Assembly (NCBI RefSeq): GCF_014696625.1
Contig: NZ_JACJQL010000014.1
Span: 1-64,000, forward strand
Direction: 5' to 3'
DNA: 64,000 bases
Origin: Nostoc parmelioides FACHB-3921
GTDB lineage: Bacteria; Cyanobacteriota; Cyanobacteriia; Cyanobacteriales; Nostocaceae
Every line of letters begins with the position of its first letter. The stretch's first letter is position 1. The translations under genes were made by a program, and so were the position numbers. A model generated the notes under the pieces. It saw only the letters and a program-made list of their open reading frames with translations. It searched no databases and was not told the DNA's origin. This document shows, in pieces, positions 27,497 through 36,282 of this stretch.

Positions 27497-27816
27497 AGAG
27501 CGAGCCAAACCTCAATTTGTTCAGGAATTTAAGTTAAAACTTCCAGCTAGCCTAAAAAATAGAGAAAAATGCCTTTTGTACAATAGTTGCATGAAATAGT
27601 ACCGGAGCGATCGCTACATCCACCACAAGCATAGATATTTTTGCTTAGTGGCAATAGCCCCATTCATCTTTTACTTGGTATAACCCATCCAAAGAACAGG
27701 CATGATTGAGCTTTACCAGATTGAGGTTTATTGTGCGATCACTTACCTCTATTCCCATAATTTGTAAACTGTAGTAGCCGAAATCAATAAGCTTTGTTTA
27801 CTGCTGTAGCTATTAT
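27497..27816. promoter_or_regulatory. Divergent intergenic region between methyltransferase and HTH gene
   Basis: About 320 bp, AT-rich, with a GCGATCGC near 27607. It must hold the promoter of the minus-strand methyltransferase and that of the plus-strand HTH gene. I see no unambiguous -10/-35 pair and no operator palindrome. Confidence 0.4.
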
Positions 27817-28110
27817 ATGAGCAATGAAAGGAATAAAGAAACTAAAATGTATATTTACGTTGCAGACGTTGTTTCTGTAACCTGGAATAAAGACAGAGCA
27901 AAAGTTTTAAAGCGTCTGCGTGGTAAAAAGTCTCGGCAGAAATTGGTAGATGAAATTTCGGCTAAGGGTGGGGAATGCTCTCATCAAAACCTGAAAAAAT
28001 TAGAGTATGGCGAATCCGAGAGTGTTTCTATAAAAGTCTTAGAGGCTGTTTGCTTGGCTTTGGATATTTCCTTAAAGGATTTTCTTAGCACGGTGGAAGT
28101 GACTGAATAA
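27817..28110 (+). CDS. XRE-type HTH regulator
   Basis: 97 residues. Residues about 27-90 form a Cro/C1-like helix-turn-helix: AKVLKRLRGKKSRQKLVDEI, SAKGGECSHQNLKKLEYGES and SIKVLEAVCLALDISLKDFL. ATG 27817 is taken; ATG 27847 is an alternative that keeps the whole domain. It is one of the few plus-strand genes in the element and stands between the CIS cargo and the tnsD gene, so it could control either. A hairpin terminator follows at 28171-28214. Confidence 0.8.
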   Translation: MSNERNKETKMYIYVADVVSVTWNKDRAKVLKRLRGKKSRQKLVDEISAKGGECSHQNLKKLEYGESESVSIKVLEAVCLALDISLKDFLSTVEVTE

Positions 28111-28170
28111 AGTTTTTCATATATATATTGATATTGGTTACTTTAGTAGCTAAAATTAAATCTGAAATCA

Positions 28171-28214
28171 AAAAGGCGATCGCCCCTCCGGGAAGAGAAA
28201 TGCGATCGCCTTTT
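28171..28214 (+). terminator. Rho-independent terminator built from two HIP1 palindromes
   Basis: The arm AAAAGGCGATCGC (28171-28183) pairs perfectly with GCGATCGCCTTTT (28202-28214) across an 18-nt loop, ending in a T-tract. It lies 60 nt after the HTH gene stop. Both arms contain the GCGATCGC palindrome. Confidence 0.7.
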
Positions 28215-28242
28215 GTTAAACCCCATCAATGAGGTTACTCAG

Positions 28243-28545
28243 ATGATTGTACAAGATGAGTTTAGAAACTCAGCCTCGACTGACTCAGAGTTTGAGGAGT
28301 ATATTGACCAGCTTGCTGATCCAGTAGCACCAGAAATTGAAATCGACTCGGTGTCAGAGGTTTTTGGAGAACTTTATCGAGTTTGGAATGGTTATCAACT
28401 TCTCGGCACTTTCTACCAAAATCTGGAGGGTAAATGGGTAGCACAACCCTGTAATAGCGACGATAGACCACGTTGTGATACTCCTTTAGCAGCGCAAATT
28501 ATCATCATCGCTATGAATGGCTTACTGGTAGCCGACGCGGCCTAA
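28243..28545 (+). CDS. Hypothetical acidic protein
   Basis: 100 residues from ATG 28243, chosen because GAGG lies 9 nt upstream; an in-frame TTG at 28213 lies inside the preceding terminator arm. The first 45 residues are strongly acidic (DSEFEEYIDQLADPVAPEIE). The remainder (LYRVWNGYQLLGTFYQNLEG, KWVAQPC) looks like a compact beta-strand domain. No family is recognised. It converges on the tnsD gene, with a shared terminator hairpin between them. Confidence 0.6.
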   Translation: MIVQDEFRNSASTDSEFEEYIDQLADPVAPEIEIDSVSEVFGELYRVWNGYQLLGTFYQNLEGKWVAQPCNSDDRPRCDTPLAAQIIIIAMNGLLVADAA

Positions 28546-28572
28546 CACACAAAGCATTTATCCCATCACTTG

Positions 28573-28596
28573 GAGAGGTGAATTGAATCACCTCTC
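28573..28596. terminator. Bidirectional hairpin between convergent genes
   Basis: A perfect 9-bp stem GAGAGGTGA / TCACCTCTC with a 6-nt loop, followed by TTTCTTG on the plus strand. It lies between the hypothetical plus-strand gene and tnsD; the right arm overlaps the tnsD stop codon (28588-28590). Confidence 0.6.
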
Positions 28597-30606
28597 TTTC
28601 TTGTATGCTTTCTCAAGTTCACTTTCCAGAAATGCACTGACTCTTTGGGAGCAATCCTCTCGCAAAGCAGCAACTCTGACTACCTTCCAGCGCATAATTT
28701 CTTCTCCACATTCATCAAGCAGCTTGATTGCCCACTTGATCCGGCGCATTTGAAATCCTTCTACAGTTTCAACTACTGATTCTAAGTAAGCCTTTGTTAA
28801 AGGCATCTGGTCGAGATGCTTTTCGAGTAATGCAAGTAAACCAATAGTTTTTCCTACCCTACTAATAGAAATTCTCTCTGGTATCTCAGCGTTAAGTAGC
28901 GATCGCACTGCATCTTGAACCTGAGCGAGAATTTGCTGATCTCGCTCATGCCAATCAACTCTCACAACGGAAGGAACGGCAACTTGTAAAGTGGGTGAGT
29001 TTTGATTGAGCCATTCTCTGTCATTCCTGTATAGCCAAATATAGGTGGCTGGTACTAGTTTTCTCAGAGTTGTCTTTGAAGCTTCAGGGTTCTGTACTTG
29101 TAAAGCCATCCAATTTTGCCTGTGTTTTAATTTGAGTTCAGTTGCAAAATTGGGATCTATTTCTGGTACTTCCTGTAAGCCTACAGAGTCATTTTCTGTT
29201 CTAGTCTGCCAATAAGTTGTCAGTTTTAGACGAGATACATAGCGTTTGATAGTTCTAGCATCAACATTTAATCTTCTGGCTGTCTCCCGCAAACCCAACT
29301 TTTCAACTTCCACCAATTTTTTCAGCTTTTGCTCCCATAGCTGACCGAATGCCTTGACTTTACCAATGCGAAGTTTGTCTTCATCCGTTTCATCAGGCCC
29401 AGTCCGGCAATAAACCATTCCGCAAGCACAAAAAAAAGTACCAACAGGCTTTTTTGTATCGCAGCATAAAGTAATGACTAAATTGGTAATCACTGGTTGT
29501 AGATAATGCTCTGCGGCAGCATTGAGACACAACCACGGGGGTTCACCAAAAGGCTTGTATTCAGTCTCTTGTTTGAAAATTTCCTCTACTGATGTTTTCA
29601 AAAAACGCATCATCAGCAGATGTCTAAGAGGATGGAAAGACTTCCTATGCTTCCTGACAATGCTAGTAACCCAGTTGCTTGAATCATTATGATTTACCAT
29701 TGAATCAACGGCACTGAGCATTTCTCGACCATAAAAAAGTAAAAAATGATCCAGTAGTTTTTTCTGGTAAATTCGACCAGTTGCAGTTGCAAGACTCTGC
29801 TCAATCATCAGATTGGTGTACTGTTTACGAAACCATTGTGGCTCTTGGCAAGGTATTTCACTATTGAGTAACCACCAAAAATCTTTGGCTAATACCAGTA
29901 ATTTGTTCAGCGTGTCAGGACTAAAAATACTTGGTTCTTTAGTAATAGAACAGTTCTCTGTACTAGCTGCATAATATTCATGCTTATTAAAACCGTGTAA
30001 GGTAACTAGACTATCTTGTAAAACTTCACCATGAAATGGACAAACTAAAACCCCTGGTGTTTGATGTATGCGATGCCAGTAAGGTTCTCCATAATTTTTT
30101 AAGTCTTCTTCCCAGCAAGTGGGACAAAACCTAAAATATTTAGGCATAGTAATTGAGCTTGCCATAATTCCGGCTCTTGTATGAATATCTCCCCCATAAT
30201 CTCCTTTCATAGATTCCAGTACCTGACTAGACCTGTTTACAGGCAAAAAAGGGCTATATAAAGGGTAGAGAGTATGTTTATATATCAAGTCTTCAATTTG
30301 GTAATTTGAGATAAATTGTAGGTTTTGAATTAAATTATTAAGATTCGATGGTAAATCCACTGTTGCTACAGTAGATTGCGAATTAAATAATTCTTGAAGT
30401 GTAATTTTTGGACTCGTATTGCCACTTCTAATGTGATAACGAGCAATAACACTATATAAAATTTCATCTGGATAAGGTTGAGGGAAAAAACTCACCATAT
30501 AGTTGTTAAAAATGACCAAATCATTTAGCAGATTTTGATTAATTTGAATTAGATAACCAGCAATTAATGATTGCCCATGAAAAGTAAGCCGTTTAGATGT
30601 TGACAA
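28588..30606 (-). CDS. tnsD: TnsD-type long TniQ protein (site-specific target selector)
   Basis: 672 residues (636 if translation begins at the Met in MVSFFPQPYPDEILYSVIAR, ATG 30498). The TniQ domain occupies roughly residues 37-260, with zinc-binding FCPTCWEEDLKNYG and VLVCPFHGEVL. A second Cys cluster (LCCDTKKPVGTFFCACGMVY) and a helix-turn-helix (LRETARRLNVDARTIKRYVS, about 435-460) follow. This long form with extra DNA-binding modules is how Tn7 TnsD recognises the end of glmS, and type I-B CASTs keep such a protein for homing. The transposon here abuts glmS, which supports that function. It is separated from the other tns genes by the CRISPR-Cas block. Confidence 0.85.
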   Translation of the reverse strand: MSTSKRLTFHGQSLIAGYLIQINQNLLNDLVIFNNYMVSFFPQPYPDEILYSVIARYHIRSGNTSPKITLQELFNSQSTVATVDLPSNLNNLIQNLQFISNYQIEDLIYKHTLYPLYSPFLPVNRSSQVLESMKGDYGGDIHTRAGIMASSITMPKYFRFCPTCWEEDLKNYGEPYWHRIHQTPGVLVCPFHGEVLQDSLVTLHGFNKHEYYAASTENCSITKEPSIFSPDTLNKLLVLAKDFWWLLNSEIPCQEPQWFRKQYTNLMIEQSLATATGRIYQKKLLDHFLLFYGREMLSAVDSMVNHNDSSNWVTSIVRKHRKSFHPLRHLLMMRFLKTSVEEIFKQETEYKPFGEPPWLCLNAAAEHYLQPVITNLVITLCCDTKKPVGTFFCACGMVYCRTGPDETDEDKLRIGKVKAFGQLWEQKLKKLVEVEKLGLRETARRLNVDARTIKRYVSRLKLTTYWQTRTENDSVGLQEVPEIDPNFATELKLKHRQNWMALQVQNPEASKTTLRKLVPATYIWLYRNDREWLNQNSPTLQVAVPSVVRVDWHERDQQILAQVQDAVRSLLNAEIPERISISRVGKTIGLLALLEKHLDQMPLTKAYLESVVETVEGFQMRRIKWAIKLLDECGEEIMRWKVVRVAALREDCSQRVSAFLESELEKAYKKER

Positions 30607-30785
30607 GCCAAACGGTGGGATTAGTTACTCATATCCCTACAAAATAACTATTTAGGCATTACGCAATACCTGTATTATCTAGCCAAGTTAGGCATTACAC
30701 AATACCTAAACTGTTGGAAAAAGTTTTCATGTTTAACTTCAATGCTGAATATGTTTACTATGATTGGGAGGAATGTAAAAACTAG
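30607..30785. promoter_or_regulatory. Divergent region with direct repeats GGCATTACrCAATACCT
   Basis: Two direct copies of AGGCATTACGCAATACCT / AGGCATTACACAATACCT lie at about 30653-30670 and 30689-30706, 36 bp apart, between the divergent tnsD and RHH genes. Such a pair is a plausible operator, perhaps for the RHH protein encoded just downstream. Confidence 0.45.
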
Positions 30786-31201
30786 ATGGCAATGGGTAAG
30801 AAAGGGCAAAAGGGTCAAAAAGACGTACCAGAACTGTACGATGAGGTGAAGAAACGAGTTAACCTAGCCCTAACTCCTAGCGGGATTGAAGGATTAGATG
30901 CGATCGCCGACAGCATGGATTTAAGTCGGTCTGAGTTGGTGGAGAGAATTGGCAGAAAGCTGATCCCAGTCAATGTGAGTTCTCTGACCCAGGAGGATCA
31001 GCAAGCCATAAAAAAGCCCTAACCGAACTGATTGCTCTTTACCGTGAGCGATTAAGCGGTGAGGATTTGTCTGTTGATGATAATCAAGATTTGAGCGATC
31101 GCCTACGGCGGGGGGAAGCCCATCCCCAATTACAAATACAGAACCAGATTCAGCAGTGGGAAAAAATTCTCAGTAAAATTTCTCGGAATGATGATACTTA
31201 A
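30786..31201 (+). CDS. Ribbon-helix-helix-like protein split by an A_AAA_AAG -1 frameshift site
   Basis: The zero-frame product from ATG 30786 is 78 residues (stop 31020-31022) and contains LYDEVKKRVNLALTPSGIEG, LDAIADSMDLSRSELVERIG, like an RHH/CopG-type DNA-binding segment. At 31010-31016 the frame reads ATA AAA AAG, i.e. the heptamer A AAA AAG, a classical -1 slippery site. Slipping there continues as KKALTELIALYRERLSGEDL, SVDDNQDLSDRL and ends at TAA 31199-31201, giving about 139 residues. The second part has a natural helical sequence and GCGATCGC usage, so it looks coding. It may be programmed frameshifting, a disabling mutation or a sequencing error in the A-run. Confidence 0.65.
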
Positions 31202-31249
31202 TAGGGCTAATCTTGGCTTCACTGACAACTTATTTGTAGCACAGTCTTC

Positions 31250-31931
31250 CTACTCAACGCCTAACGACATCTAATGGTAAAGCACAACTAAATTAAGAAA
31301 ATAAATGTTCAATCTTGAACTGCTCAACGCCTAACGACATCTAATGTTAAAGCACAATTGTCGCTGTATTTCCTCTGGGGAAGGATCTCCTGCTCAACGC
31401 CTAACGACATCTAATGTTAAAGCACGGAGGATGGAGTTACTGTTATTACTGCTCCTCATGTCTGCTCAACGCCTAACGACATCTAATGTTAAAGCACAGT
31501 GAGCGCACGCTGAATGATCTCTTTATCGTTATTCTGCTCAACGCCTAACGACATCTAATGTTAAAGCACCTGAGCAACGTCCAATGTATTTTGCGTTTGA
31601 CCAACTGCTCAACGCCTAACGACATCTAATGTTAAAGCACGAAAGGTAAAATCCTGAGCATTGGAGAATACCTTGGGCTGCTCAACGCCTAACGACATCT
31701 AATGTTAAAGCACGTTATTGGTTCATAGGTTTGATGCAACCGTTCTAGATTACTGCTCAACGCCTAACGACATCTAATGTTAAAGCACAACTTGGGATAT
31801 TTGTTTGGGGATATCATCAATGTCTGCTCAACGCCTAACGACATCTAATGTTAAAGCACCAAATAATTCTGCAACACCTGTTCACGGGATTTCCCCTGCT
31901 CAACGCCTAACGACATCTAATGTTAAAGCAC
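31250..31931 (-). CRISPR. CRISPR array of 10 repeats and 9 spacers
   Basis: Repeats are 36 bp. On the plus strand each begins CTGCTCAACGCC and ends GTTAAAGCAC. Copies start at 31250, 31320, 31390, 31462, 31534, 31605, 31678, 31753, 31824 and 31896. Spacers are 34, 34, 36, 36, 35, 37, 39, 35 and 36 bp. The copy at 31250 has two mismatches (CTACTC, GGTAAAG); a degenerate terminal repeat marks the leader-distal end, so transcription runs on the minus strand, the same as the cas genes. crRNA would start from a repeat reading GTGCTTTAACATTAG. There are no adaptation genes nearby. None of the spacers matches anything I could find elsewhere in the window. Confidence 0.97.
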
Positions 31932-32207
31932 GGCGATCGCCACATTTGTTGACTTGCCTAAGCTCTACATCAATTTTACAAGCACTTACTCTTTAAGGTT
32001 AGCCAAGTTGCAAAAATTAATAGCTATTCATAGCAAAAGCAAAGTTTTAAAAACTCCTAACTCTTGTATTTAGAGCATTCCAGGAAGTTGCAAGCACGCT
32101 AGAAGCATATAAAATCCCTAAAAGGCTTGTAGAATAACGAATTAAGGCTACTTTCTATAGTATTGAAATTTCCCAAGCAGAGGTGCTTGCAAAAGTAAAG
32201 ATATCCT
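31932..32207 (-). promoter_or_regulatory. CRISPR leader between cas5 and the array
   Basis: 276 bp of AT-rich non-coding DNA between the cas5 stop (32208) and the first leader-proximal repeat. The repeat is followed at once by a HIP1 palindrome (GGCGATCGCC, 31932-31941). No extra isolated repeat-like unit was found. Leader function is inferred from position and array polarity. Confidence 0.6.
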
Positions 32208-32840
32208 CTAATTACTTTGAACCGAAGTCCAAGATAATTCAGGTGGTTGAAATACTGGACATTCCTGAATCTCGTAACTTAGCCATCGCGTTTCCCGCGA
32301 ACCTACATGGTCTACCCAGTAAGGTAAAGTTAGTAACCCATATTCATCTCGAATTAACCATCGCATTGATTCTGTATTGTAATTTTCAGGTAAAAGGGTA
32401 ACATCATTTACTAAATCCCGACTTTCACCTAAACATAATCCACCAAACCTATTAATAGAAGCCGGGTTAGTCAATGCCTTTTCTAAACGTTCCACTAAAT
32501 TTGGTTTAGATTTATCTACTCCAGCATCCACCCAAACTATAAATTCTATATTAGTTAATAACTCCTGATAATCAGGTTTATTATTTTTAGAGTCATGGAT
32601 ATTCTTCGTCTTAAATCGGTGAAAGGTGCGAATAACAGTTGACTTTTCTGGTTCAGATAGAAGTGCGATCGCCAGCTTCACACCGCAGTGTTTATATCTA
32701 TCTACTTCTCCAACAAGAGATAGTAACATTCCATATACTGTCGATGGTGGTGGTACAGGGTAAGTTTCGCCATATTCCCTAGCACGAGACTGCCGAAAAC
32801 AAGCTATGGGAACTTCTACTTTTAAGGCAATTGTCGTCAT
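32208..32840 (-). CDS. cas5: Cas5 of a type I-B (dev/Myxan-like) Cascade
   Basis: 210 residues. The N-terminus has the Cas5 pattern: IALKVEVPIACFRQSRAREY, GETYPVPPPSTVYGMLLSLV and GEV, where the PPPSTxxGML motif is diagnostic. A later FGGLCLGESRDLVNDVTLLP is the Gly-rich part of the RAMP fold. Cas5 binds the 5' handle of crRNA and sits beside Cas8. It begins 1 nt after the cas7 stop and is the last cas gene before the array. Confidence 0.9.
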   Translation of the reverse strand: MTTIALKVEVPIACFRQSRAREYGETYPVPPPSTVYGMLLSLVGEVDRYKHCGVKLAIALLSEPEKSTVIRTFHRFKTKNIHDSKNNKPDYQELLTNIEFIVWVDAGVDKSKPNLVERLEKALTNPASINRFGGLCLGESRDLVNDVTLLPENYNTESMRWLIRDEYGLLTLPYWVDHVGSRETRWLSYEIQECPVFQPPELSWTSVQSN

Positions 32841-32841
32841 A

Positions 32842-33816
32842 TCATGAACTCCTTAACGACAACTGCAAATCTTGAGTAATCACCTGTTTTAATGCTTCAA
32901 CTGTTGTCTTAACTCCGGGAAACACATTTGCCCCTAAATCTTCCAGAGTGCTATAAATTGCCCCTCCTATCCATAATTCTTTAGGGTCTATATCTCCAGA
33001 TTCTACCCGCCTTACTAAATCCGGTGTTGATATATTTCTAAGTTCATCTTCTTCAAAACAGTAAAGTAACCGAGGTGAGAAATCGTGTGTCCACCGTAAT
33101 ATGATGCTATCGGGAGAAAAATCATAGAGAAAACGAGCGTGATTTCCTGCCACTTCTCCGATAGAAATTAAGCCATCGAGGACAGCATTAATGCGAGATT
33201 TCTCTTTGAGGCTATTGGGTGTTAATGCAAAGCCATATTGATATCGAGTAGCATGAACTTCTGTAGAATAAAGAGATGTTCGTCCTTTCTTTCCACTCAT
33301 AGCATTGAAAGTAAGATCACCAGCATAAGGAATTGTTGAAACTGCACGAGTGACTTCTAATACACCTCGTCTAGTAGTTATTTTCCCTTTAGGTTTTTCC
33401 TTCCGCTTACGTTTTGCAGTTTCTTTCTCCTTACCTTGAGAAATTTTTTTGTCCTCATCTTGAGTTGAGTTCTGGATTTCAACTTCGGATTCAACTGCTG
33501 CTTCAACTTTTGCTGCTTCTGCTTGCATAAATCCTAAGACATCATCATCAATGAAGCGAACATCATCGAAATTAGGATCTTGCCAGATGTGATCCGGTAC
33601 TGGTTGAGCATTTTCATCCCAACTTCTATTCACAGGATAGCCAGCATTTTGCCAATAATATCGCAATGCCCAACGAATTGCCTCAGATGAAACAGCAGAG
33701 TGAACTTCACCTTTCCAGATTAATTTTTGTAAGGTACTTGTATTACCTTCATTTTCACCACGATTATTAGCGGCGGTTCCATAATTAGTCAAAATATTAC
33801 CAAACAGATGAAACAT
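32842..33816 (-). CDS. cas7: Cas7 (DevR/Cst2-like) backbone subunit
   Basis: 324 residues. It begins MFHLFGNILTNYGTAANNRG with the Cas7/DevR start pattern, then HSAVSSEAIRWALRYYWQNA, TTRRGVLEVTRAVSTIPYAG, DLTFNAMSGKKGRTSLYSTE and VHATRYQYGFAL. Multiple Cas7 copies coat the crRNA spacer. A Lys/Glu-rich insertion (about residues 115-160) is unusual and probably a surface loop. A 58-nt gap separates it from cas8 upstream. Confidence 0.9.
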   Translation of the reverse strand: MFHLFGNILTNYGTAANNRGENEGNTSTLQKLIWKGEVHSAVSSEAIRWALRYYWQNAGYPVNRSWDENAQPVPDHIWQDPNFDDVRFIDDDVLGFMQAEAAKVEAAVESEVEIQNSTQDEDKKISQGKEKETAKRKRKEKPKGKITTRRGVLEVTRAVSTIPYAGDLTFNAMSGKKGRTSLYSTEVHATRYQYGFALTPNSLKEKSRINAVLDGLISIGEVAGNHARFLYDFSPDSIILRWTHDFSPRLLYCFEEDELRNISTPDLVRRVESGDIDPKELWIGGAIYSTLEDLGANVFPGVKTTVEALKQVITQDLQLSLRSS

Positions 33817-33874
33817 TCCACCATTACCTAAACAATTAATATTTTGTTCTTAATCAAATCAAAAAATATGAAGT

Positions 33875-35410
33875 TTATTCAGTATTTAGCTCAGATATTT
33901 GTGATGGTTTTACCTCTACCTCTGTTATTTTATTCTTTGGGTAGCTAGCCATTGCAATAAAAGTTAAGTCCCTGGCTACTTTCCAATTGCCTATCCCTGT
34001 AGTCAATGGAAGTAATTCCATCCAATGTTCTTCCAGAATTGCTATTTGCCCCGCCCTTCCCCAAAACTCTGCAATAAATTTTCGGAAATTGTCAGTATTG
34101 GTGCAGCGTTTTAACTGAGATAAAATGCGTGTATTTTCTCGTTCTATTTGAGCGTATTCACCTTCTTTTGTTCTGCTATAAATCTTGGCATATATTTTCC
34201 TTAAAGCTTCATGACAAGCTTGAATAAATAGCTTTTGAGCTTCTATATCCCATTCTGAGTCCTGAATCATCTTATTAATGCCTGTATACTCATCAGTAAA
34301 TTGTTTAAATGATTTATCATTTTTAATGATTGAAATCCAATTATCCCACCAAGAAAAACCCATTACTAGATTATTAGCAATTATTCCCTTTATTAAACTT
34401 GTAACTAAAAAATATTGATTTTCATATAAAACAAATTGGCAATTTGGAAAACAAATACAACTAAGTTTATAAAGATAACTCACTGAAGAATTTAATTCTA
34501 TGATTGCTATTTCGGCACGAGTTTTTTGCTGTTCTGACCAAACTTTTGTACTAAAACAAACTACTTTGCATCGGTTTAAAAAATTGGAAGTAGCCATTTT
34601 TGTTGTTTCATAAGTAAGAAATTTTAATCCAGCATCTCCTAAGGTAGATACGTGAAAATGTTTATAATCTAAATTACTCAAACACCACAAATACTGGGCA
34701 TAAAGTTCTAAATCAATTACTTCAGGAACAACCAGAACATAGTTTGGATGTGACGGTTCGGTGTGCGATCGCAGCACAAAATATTGACAAGCCACAGGAG
34801 CGAACAACAACGCTAGAGCATATTCTGCTTTTTCTTCAAATGCGGTTTGTTCTTTAAAAGCATAATGGCGAACTACTGCTCCTGGATAAAGCCACCCCCT
34901 TATACCAATTGGCTCTTCTAGAAATTGTCCGTATTCGTCACATAGATGTTTAGCAAAATGTTGATGAGCATAGGAAGCAGCTTTCTTATAATCAACCCTA
35001 AGCTGAATACCATCAATAATCAGTTGCTTAGATTGTTGACCCGCAGACTTAAAAAATTTATTATGTTGTGTAAAAGTTGCTGTGATACCTTGATGGATAA
35101 TTAGTTGATTTTGAATATCCATGTTTTGAGAATCTAACCCTGTTAGGGAAATTAAACCCTCATCACTGATTTGAAATGATTGCTTCAGCAACCAGTCTAA
35201 AACTACGAAATCCTGTCCTTCCCAGTCAAGACTGATATAGCGAGGAGTTAGCAACCAAGTTAAATTGCCAATACGTTGAGCAGGTGTTGGATAGATTTTT
35301 TCCAATTTTTTGAGCGTCATCCAAAGTCCTGCAACCCCAGCACGATGCAATAAGGTCATACTAGGATCGCCGAGATTAAGCTGAATTTTGGGATTAGCTG
35401 CTGTCTTCAT
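33875..35410 (-). CDS. cas8: Cas8 large subunit (Cmx8/Cas8b-like)
   Basis: 511 residues. The start (IQLNLGDPSMTLLHRAGVAG, LWMTLKKLEK) and the later RGWLYPGAVVRHYAFKEQTA and ALLFAPVACQYFVLRSH blocks are those of the type I-Myxan Cas8a1/Cmx8 group now placed in type I-B. Cas8 recognises the PAM and, in CASTs, recruits TniQ. Cas3 is absent from the window, so the complex is expected to bind DNA without degrading it. It follows cas6 by 20 nt. Confidence 0.85.
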   Translation of the reverse strand: MKTAANPKIQLNLGDPSMTLLHRAGVAGLWMTLKKLEKIYPTPAQRIGNLTWLLTPRYISLDWEGQDFVVLDWLLKQSFQISDEGLISLTGLDSQNMDIQNQLIIHQGITATFTQHNKFFKSAGQQSKQLIIDGIQLRVDYKKAASYAHQHFAKHLCDEYGQFLEEPIGIRGWLYPGAVVRHYAFKEQTAFEEKAEYALALLFAPVACQYFVLRSHTEPSHPNYVLVVPEVIDLELYAQYLWCLSNLDYKHFHVSTLGDAGLKFLTYETTKMATSNFLNRCKVVCFSTKVWSEQQKTRAEIAIIELNSSVSYLYKLSCICFPNCQFVLYENQYFLVTSLIKGIIANNLVMGFSWWDNWISIIKNDKSFKQFTDEYTGINKMIQDSEWDIEAQKLFIQACHEALRKIYAKIYSRTKEGEYAQIERENTRILSQLKRCTNTDNFRKFIAEFWGRAGQIAILEEHWMELLPLTTGIGNWKVARDLTFIAMASYPKNKITEVEVKPSQISELNTE

Positions 35411-35430
35411 TATCTGCTGTCGAGTAATTG

Positions 35431-36114
35431 CTATTGCTTTTCTTTAATGGGCATGAAGAGTCCACAACCCATCTTTTGCTTTCCTCCTACACCATGTATT
35501 TGCAACCTCAGTGAGTCTTCATCGCTTAAATTTATAACTTCTAATCCAAAACCCACGACTGTAAATCGCTTAATTTTGATAGTTCTACGTATTGGTTGAC
35601 CATTGGCTTTGGTGGGAATGCTAACGATTGCTTGGATACCCAGTTGCTCTAGCTGACGCTGCGCTACGACTAAAAAAGTTTCAGGTTCTTCATAGCCTCT
35701 TATTACCACAATGCGCGATCGCAGTTTCTCCGCAGGTTGAAGCAAATATATGTCGGGAATACCCAAACGAATTGTATGCTTGCCAATTCTCAGGGACTTA
35801 CCCGCCAATGGGTAAACCAAACGTACTTGATTTACTGGTATCCGAATACGAAGCCTAGAATTTTGGGTTAGATTAATTACACCATCCTTGGGGATACCTG
35901 CAATGGTGTGAATTCCCAGAGTGTCTAATGTATGAAGTTTGGGTTCAAAGTGGGCGATCGCAGAAAATAATTCATAGCCGTGGTCGAAAGGTAATGTCTC
36001 ACCCATAAGGCTAAAAGTTAAATCCATGTATGGAAGCTGAGACATTAAAAGCTCTCTTGGCTTTGAAGATGATTCTGAGGGAAGCTGCGTAACTAAGTTA
36101 CTATCAATAACCAT
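35431..36114 (-). CDS. cas6: Cas6 (Cmx6-like) crRNA-processing endoribonuclease
   Basis: 227 residues. The sequence begins near MDLTFSLMGETLPFDHGYEL, FSAIAHFEPKLH, and ends with the glycine-rich RAMP loop GVGGKQKMGCGLFMPI, the hallmark of Cas6. IHTIAGIPKDG is an N-terminal RAMP segment typical of the Cmx6 subgroup; its His is a possible catalytic residue. It is the first cas gene of the set; a 168-nt gap to the end of tniQ probably contains the cas promoter. Confidence 0.88.
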   Translation of the reverse strand: MVIDSNLVTQLPSESSSKPRELLMSQLPYMDLTFSLMGETLPFDHGYELFSAIAHFEPKLHTLDTLGIHTIAGIPKDGVINLTQNSRLRIRIPVNQVRLVYPLAGKSLRIGKHTIRLGIPDIYLLQPAEKLRSRIVVIRGYEEPETFLVVAQRQLEQLGIQAIVSIPTKANGQPIRRTIKIKRFTVVGFGLEVINLSDEDSLRLQIHGVGGKQKMGCGLFMPIKEKQ

Positions 36115-36282
36115 TTTTATAGGGCAGATTTAAGCAGATGTAACTAGGTATGAAATAACTACCTTATTACTTAGATTACCTGATTCACTAATCTGAAAAT
36201 ACTTAAAATAATAATCAATAAAAATAATTTTGATTAGTTATTATTGCTTTTTATTAATTTAGTTAAATTTTGTATATGAAGA
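36115..36282. promoter_or_regulatory. AT-rich gap between tniQ and cas6
   Basis: 168 bp of very AT-rich DNA between two co-directional genes. It separates the transposition genes from the Cascade genes and is the probable cas promoter. No clear terminator hairpin for tniQ was recognised. Confidence 0.4.

Noticed and set aside
31932-32207. A delocalised homing spacer or repeat near the array
   Set aside because: No repeat-like sequence was found in the leader; homing is better explained by the TnsD-type protein and the glmS site.
28588-36114. A defensive CRISPR-Cas system
   Set aside because: No Cas3, Cas1 or Cas2, and the cas genes are embedded with tns genes between transposon ends.
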